Assembly: GCA_902587615.1 (NCBI GenBank)
Contig: CACILY010000001.1
Location: 1-64,000, forward strand
DNA length: 64,000 nucleotides
Reading direction: 5' to 3'
Source: an uncultured Prochlorococcus sp.
GTDB lineage: Bacteria; Cyanobacteriota; Cyanobacteriia; PCC-6307; Cyanobiaceae
Part shown: one piece after another, positions 60,091 through 64,000 of the stretch
Layout: each line of letters begins with the position of its first letter
Numbering within the stretch: position 1 is the stretch's first letter
The notes under the pieces: model-generated
Seen by the model: only the letters and a program-made list of their open reading frames with translations
What the model was told of the DNA's origin: nothing
The model's database searches: none
Position numbers and translations under genes: made by a program

Positions 60091-60462
60091 TCAAGCTGGT
60101 TCATTTCTGTGTTGATTAGGAGATTTCATAAACTTTCTTATTTTCAGCCTTTTAAGTATTCTCCTTTGTAGAAGTAAATGAGTGTCAGCAGAATAACCAT
60201 TTATCTTTAACTCTCTAGCTAGAGCTCTTAATTCTTTTGTAGTCATCGTTGAGACGAAATAATATGGATTTATTCTGCTATACTTTTTAATCGAAATTTG
60301 ATTATCATTAAACTCCTCTTTATTTATACTTAAGGTAAACTCTGCCATCCATTCTGGTATTAGTACAAAGATTACAGCAAGGATTCCATATAAATTATTT
60401 ATAAGTCTTGAGTGATTATCCTTTTTTATATTGTCTTTTCCCTGGAGATGATGGTCGTTCAC
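60091..60462 (-). CDS. hypothetical membrane protein with SAP/Rho-N-like helix pair
   Basis: 123 residues, GTG start. One membrane helix (LYGILAVIFVLIPEWMAEF) and a C-terminal segment TTKELRALARELKINGYSAD then LLLQRRILKRLK. TxKELxxLAxxLxIxGYS is the helix-extension-helix pattern of SAP/Rho-N nucleic-acid-binding motifs. Membrane link plus basic tail is noteworthy; the function is unknown. Confidence 0.6.
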   Translation of the reverse strand: MNDHHLQGKDNIKKDNHSRLINNLYGILAVIFVLIPEWMAEFTLSINKEEFNDNQISIKKYSRINPYYFVSTMTTKELRALARELKINGYSADTHLLLQRRILKRLKIRKFMKSPNQHRNEPA

Positions 60463-60507
60463 CTTATATACCCCAGATTAAATTTTTATACTTAATTCCA
60501 ATATACA

Positions 60508-60690
60508 TTAAATAAAAGAGCTGTTTAAATCTGTTTTATTAAGGGTTGTCTGCAATGGAGAGTCTTTCCATTCCATTTCCGGTTGATTAACTCTATTATT
60601 TGGAATTGTCGCAAAAACAACAAGGAAAATTAATAGTATCGTACTTATTATTATTGTTATAACCGTTTTATCTGATAGTTGATTGTCCAT
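60508..60690 (-). CDS. small membrane protein, 60 aa
   Basis: MDNQLSDKTVITIIISTILL, helix continuing IFLVVFATI, then a polar tail (NNRVNQPEMEWKDSPLQTTL). Single-pass. It follows msrA by 13 bases on the same strand and may be its operon partner. Confidence 0.5.
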   Translation of the reverse strand: MDNQLSDKTVITIIISTILLIFLVVFATIPNNRVNQPEMEWKDSPLQTTLNKTDLNSSFI

Positions 60691-60703
60691 AGCTATTGTT
60701 AAT

Positions 60704-61423
60704 TTATACTCGAATAGGGGATACTGTACTTCTTAAAACACAATGTGTTTCAGACCAATTATAGTTTTGCCAAACATCTTTTTTTAGTTTGAAGTTTGCA
60801 CCTTCAAATTCATCTAATTTTACTTTTGTTGGCATTGCCGAGCAATATTGTCTGCTTCCAGGTTTTGCTAAATATTGTTGGTGATATTCTTCTGCATAAT
60901 AGAAGGTTTTATCTGTGCAAATTTCTGTTGATATTTCTCCAATTCCATGTATGGCTAAATTCTTCTGGTAACCATATTTGCTCGCTAAAATTAATTTAGA
61001 ATGATCTGGATTGTTGGAATATATTACTGATCTATATTGACTACCTCTATCGTTTCCCTGACGATTACCTTGCGTTGGATTGTGACATTCCCAAAATAAT
61101 TTGAGAAGATCGCTTAAATCTATTTCTAATTTATTCCAAACAACTCTTACTACCTCAGCATGTCCTGTCATGCCAGTACATATTTGATTGTAATTAGGAT
61201 CAGTAGTTTTTCCTCCTGCATAGCCTACTGAGGTTGTTATAACACCAGGGAGTTTCCAAAATCCTTTTTCTGCTCCCCAGAAGCAGCCACATCCAAATAT
61301 TATCTCATCTTCATTTTGTTTTAAGGGCGAATCTAGTACTGTCCCTAAAACATAGTGCTTTATCTGGCTGGTTTTATTCATTTGTTTTCGATTGCGTCCC
61401 AAATTGAAAATTGACTTGAGCAT
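60704..61423 (-). CDS. msrA: peptide-methionine (S)-S-oxide reductase
   Basis: 239 residues from ATG 61423; TTG at 61444 is a weaker start. IIFGCGCFWGAEKGFWKLPG carries the catalytic Cys47 in CFWG; GYAGGKTTDPNYNQICTGMT, GHAEVVRVVW and ECHNPTQGNRQGNDRGSQYR complete the MsrA domain. It reduces oxidised Met in proteins, resolving through thioredoxin. The 40-residue N-terminal extension is longer than in short MsrA forms. Confidence 0.93.
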   Translation of the reverse strand: MLKSIFNLGRNRKQMNKTSQIKHYVLGTVLDSPLKQNEDEIIFGCGCFWGAEKGFWKLPGVITTSVGYAGGKTTDPNYNQICTGMTGHAEVVRVVWNKLEIDLSDLLKLFWECHNPTQGNRQGNDRGSQYRSVIYSNNPDHSKLILASKYGYQKNLAIHGIGEISTEICTDKTFYYAEEYHQQYLAKPGSRQYCSAMPTKVKLDEFEGANFKLKKDVWQNYNWSETHCVLRSTVSPIRV

Positions 61424-61436
61424 TGAATAATTAGGG

Positions 61437-61697
61437 CTAATCAAAATTAATCACTTCCTCAGATTCTAGTTTAATGTTGTTTAGTAACGTCGTTACAAAT
61501 GCGAATAATAAGAAAGGAAGACTTAGAACCAATATCAGGCCAACACCAACAAGTGCATAGATGGGTCTAGATGAACCCATTAGACCCAAGCCAGCTGCAA
61601 GACTGACAAAAATCACTCCCATCCAGGCTAAAATCTGAACATATATATCTCCAAAAGTTAAATCACATCTGATGGAATAGTTAGATTTGTTAGCCAT
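61437..61697 (-). CDS. two-helix membrane protein, 86 aa
   Basis: From ATG 61697 (MANKSNYSIRCDLTFGDIYV) the protein has two or three helices (ILAWMGVIFVSLAAGLGLMG; YALVGVGLILVLSLPFLLFA) and an acidic end. A TTG at 61727 adds ten residues. No family is recognised; it lies just upstream of msrA on the same strand. Confidence 0.6.
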   Translation of the reverse strand: MANKSNYSIRCDLTFGDIYVQILAWMGVIFVSLAAGLGLMGSSRPIYALVGVGLILVLSLPFLLFAFVTTLLNNIKLESEEVINFD

Positions 61698-61797
61698 ATT
61701 ATTGAAATAATGAGTTTTATACTGCAACCTAATTGTTTTGAATCAATTTGAATGGTTTTTAATACTTCTAGAGATGAACTTTAATGATATGCAGATT

Positions 61798-63549
61798 CTA
61801 TGTAGTGTTTTTGATCTCTTGTTCAGCTTGCTCTCTTTCCCAAAGACTTTTATATGTTCCACGCGACTTTATGAGATCCTCGTGTTTACCTTGTTGGACA
61901 ATTTTACCTTCATCCATTACTAAGATTCTTTCACAGGCAGCAGCAGCTGAAAGTTGGTGGCTAATCATTAAGATTGTTCTTTGCCTATTATTTCTTATTG
62001 AATCAAGAATCCCAGCTGCTGTGTTGTTGTCTACGCTTGCAAGTGCATCATCCAAAACTATTATTGGCGCGTCAACTAATAAAGCTCTACCAAGTGCGGT
62101 CCTTTGTCTTTGGCCACCACTGAGTGTGATTCCTCTTTCTCCTACTAATGTTTTATATCCATCCGGAAACCCTTTAATGTCATCAGTTAATCTTGCTTGT
62201 TCCGCAGAATTTTCAATTCTTTTTTGTGATGCATATGGTTCACCATATCGTAGATTTTCAGAGAGTGTATTCGTGAAAAGATAACCTTCTTGAGGTACTA
62301 AAGCTATATTTTTTCTAAGATCATTTAGTTTGATATCAACAATATCTATATCATCTAAGAATAGCTGTCCTTTTGAAATCTCTATCATCCTTCCTAATGC
62401 TCTTGCTAAAGTTGTTTTCCCACATCCAACAGGTCCTACAATCGCAACTAATTCACCTGGTTTTATTTTAAAGCTGACATCTTCGAGGATAAACTTATTA
62501 CTATTTTGATATTTTATAAATAGATTCTTGGCTTGTAATTTACCTAATGCTTGTTCTTTAAATTCAACAGAGTCCTTTGTGTCTTTGATTAAAGGTTCTT
62601 GATTTAGTAATTCTTCTATTCTTTCTAGACTGACCTGACCTAATTGAAATGTATTTAGTGTAAACCCTAGCAAAGCAGTTGGGAAAACTAATCTTTCAAC
62701 ATAAAGTATTAGAGCTACCAAGCCTCCAATTGTAATTAAATTATTATCTAATCTAGAGCTTCCAATTGCAATTAATAATAAAAGTGAAACTGAGGAGATC
62801 CCTTGTAAAAGCGGAAATAAAGTACTAGCTGTTTTTGCAAGATTTGTTGCAGAATCCCTGTACTTATTATTTAATATTTCAAAAGCTTTTTGCTCTGATT
62901 TTTCTTGTGCATAAATCTTTATTGCACTAATTCCTGATAAATCTTCTTGTATAAGTTCACTCAACCTTGATAATGCTTCTTGTTGACTTTTTCTTTGTCT
63001 CACCATTCTTCCACCAAACAGTCCTACTATTCCAAGTATTAATGGGTATAGAGATATCGCTGCAATAGTCATAAATGGATCTATTGCAAGCATTGCAGGG
63101 AGAGTAAAACTGTATGCCAGAAATGTATTTGTGAGGCTAAGGATTGCGAACCCTAAAAGTCTTCTGATGTTTTCTATATCGCTAGTAGATCTACTAATTA
63201 CTTCTCCACTTCCAATTTCCTGTAACCATCCAGAATCTTGAGTCAGCATATGGTCGAATAATCTCTGACGAAGATTCACTTCTATCTGTCTCCCGACTCC
63301 AAAGACTAATTGTCTTGATATAAGTCTTACAACCGCCATAGAGGTTGCAAGAACAATTAGCCAAGCTGCTTTCTTAAGAACAATATTAAAAGTAAATCCA
63401 CCTTGAAGCTCGTCTATAATTCTTTTGACTTCCATTGGTATAGCTACACTCAACAGATTAACTATCAACAGACTTAATGCTCCAAGCAATAAAGTCCTTC
63501 TGTGAGGTTTTATGTATTTTCTTATCAGGTCTAACCTTAGTGCTGACAT
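61798..63549 (-). CDS. MsbA-like ABC exporter
   Basis: 583 residues: six-helix membrane domain (about 15-320) and ATPase domain with Walker A GPVGCGKTTLARAL (about 370), signature ITLSGGQRQRTALGRAL, Walker B PIIVLDDALASVDNNT and H-loop MISHQLSAAA. Asp-Asp in Walker B replaces the more common Asp-Glu, which may slow hydrolysis if it occupies the catalytic position, as seen in degenerate half-transporters. Lipid or multidrug export is the family role. Confidence 0.88.
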   Translation of the reverse strand: MSALRLDLIRKYIKPHRRTLLLGALSLLIVNLLSVAIPMEVKRIIDELQGGFTFNIVLKKAAWLIVLATSMAVVRLISRQLVFGVGRQIEVNLRQRLFDHMLTQDSGWLQEIGSGEVISRSTSDIENIRRLLGFAILSLTNTFLAYSFTLPAMLAIDPFMTIAAISLYPLILGIVGLFGGRMVRQRKSQQEALSRLSELIQEDLSGISAIKIYAQEKSEQKAFEILNNKYRDSATNLAKTASTLFPLLQGISSVSLLLLIAIGSSRLDNNLITIGGLVALILYVERLVFPTALLGFTLNTFQLGQVSLERIEELLNQEPLIKDTKDSVEFKEQALGKLQAKNLFIKYQNSNKFILEDVSFKIKPGELVAIVGPVGCGKTTLARALGRMIEISKGQLFLDDIDIVDIKLNDLRKNIALVPQEGYLFTNTLSENLRYGEPYASQKRIENSAEQARLTDDIKGFPDGYKTLVGERGITLSGGQRQRTALGRALLVDAPIIVLDDALASVDNNTAAGILDSIRNNRQRTILMISHQLSAAAACERILVMDEGKIVQQGKHEDLIKSRGTYKSLWEREQAEQEIKNTT

Positions 63550-63629
63550 TAATTTTGAGCCATGTGTTTGAACCTAAGCCCAAGGGGACAATAATTTGAC
63601 TATTTTATGAATCCCTAGAATTTTCAAAG

Positions 63630-63941
63630 ATGAATCAACAAGGTCAACAACATCCATTGTATTCAGGAGATAGAAATCATTTGGATCGATTATTAGGAAT
63701 AGCTTCACCTAAGGATGAGAATTTAGTTGATCTTGCAAGACTTTTAATTAGATATCGAGATTTTCCAGGAGTAGAAGATCTTAAAACAGACATAACTAAA
63801 ATTATGAAATTATGGGGATTGAGTCAAGACACTCTCTATCAAAAGACAAAGAACATTTGGGCCAAAGGGTTTAGACCTGGTGAAAATCTTGAGGAAGGCA
63901 TCGGTTCTGGCTTTGATACTTCTGATAAGACAACTAATTGA
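63630..63941 (+). CDS. DUF3288-like protein
   Basis: 103 residues: QQHPLYSGDRNHLDRLLGIA, NLVDLARLLIRYRDFPGVED and LWGLSQDTLYQKTKNIWAKG. HPLYxxDRxxLDxLL and LARLxIRYxxFPG are the marks of the cyanobacterial DUF3288 family, of unknown role. Divergent from the ABC exporter. Confidence 0.82.
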   Translation: MNQQGQQHPLYSGDRNHLDRLLGIASPKDENLVDLARLLIRYRDFPGVEDLKTDITKIMKLWGLSQDTLYQKTKNIWAKGFRPGENLEEGIGSGFDTSDKTTN

Positions 63942-63985
63942 TGGGCTATAAATGATTTAAAAACTATTTCTCTATAATTTTGACG

Positions 63986-64000
63986 ATGTTAAAAAATCTA
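63986..64000 (+). CDS. possible start of the next gene (partial)
   Basis: ATG 63986 begins MLKNL and runs off the right edge. Only five codons are visible, so this is a suggestion. Confidence 0.2.

Overview
The window looks like a stretch of a marine picocyanobacterial chromosome, most probably Prochlorococcus with low GC content. The case rests on family content: a Trp-rich TIGR02450 protein, DUF2839-, DUF3288-, DUF2862-, DUF3303- and DUF3764-type cyanobacterial proteins, a very short Hlip-like protein, a glucosylglycerate compatible-solute locus, short intergenic distances and an unusually large number of 30-60 residue membrane proteins. I name no strain. No insertion sequence, prophage, CRISPR array or rRNA is visible; one tRNA-Pro is present.

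Layout. 1-9.3 kb: the tail of one gene, a dienelactone hydrolase, then a long run of small, mostly unrecognised genes that includes two TM2-domain proteins and several decayed small frames. 9.3-14.7 kb: a CDP-sugar cassette (glucose-1-phosphate cytidylyltransferase, CDP-glucose 4,6-dehydratase, a sugar reductase/epimerase) and a divergent GT2-GtrA glycosyltransferase. The whole block is bracketed by two homologous structured intergenic repeats. 14.7-24.2 kb: another run of small genes, with one DUF2130 coiled-coil protein. 24.4-38.5 kb: a glycan region with an exporter-type ABC protein on + and, on the - strand, about 13 tightly packed or overlapping genes. These encode a GmhB-like phosphatase, an LhgO-like oxidoreductase, a sugar-1-phosphate nucleotidyltransferase, a methyltransferase, a zinc dehydrogenase, a nucleotidyltransferase-PfkB kinase fusion, two SDR epimerases, a split transketolase, a second HAD protein and an APH-fold kinase. 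This is the best candidate for an undescribed pathway in the window.

38.7-52.9 kb: small genes again, an NmrA-like reductase, a three-gene ABC-2 exporter, DUF4912 and DUF2862 proteins, a Hlip-like miniprotein and a TauE/SafE transporter with no canonical start codon. 52.9-57.8 kb: a glucosylglycerate module with GpgS on -, and on + a GH13 phosphorylase, the GpgP phosphatase and glycerate kinase. Together these can make and break down the solute. 57.9-64 kb: a GIY-YIG/membrane fusion, UppP, tRNA-Pro(GGG), MsrA, an MsbA-type ABC transporter and DUF3288.

How the genes fit together (inference): much of the window concerns the cell envelope. It holds nucleotide-sugar synthesis, one glycosyltransferase, undecaprenyl-phosphate recycling and several exporters, next to osmolyte metabolism. 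Many small genes were read directly from the sequence because they are too short for standard ORF cut-offs; their coordinates are internally consistent (start, stop, length divisible by three), but expression is unproven.
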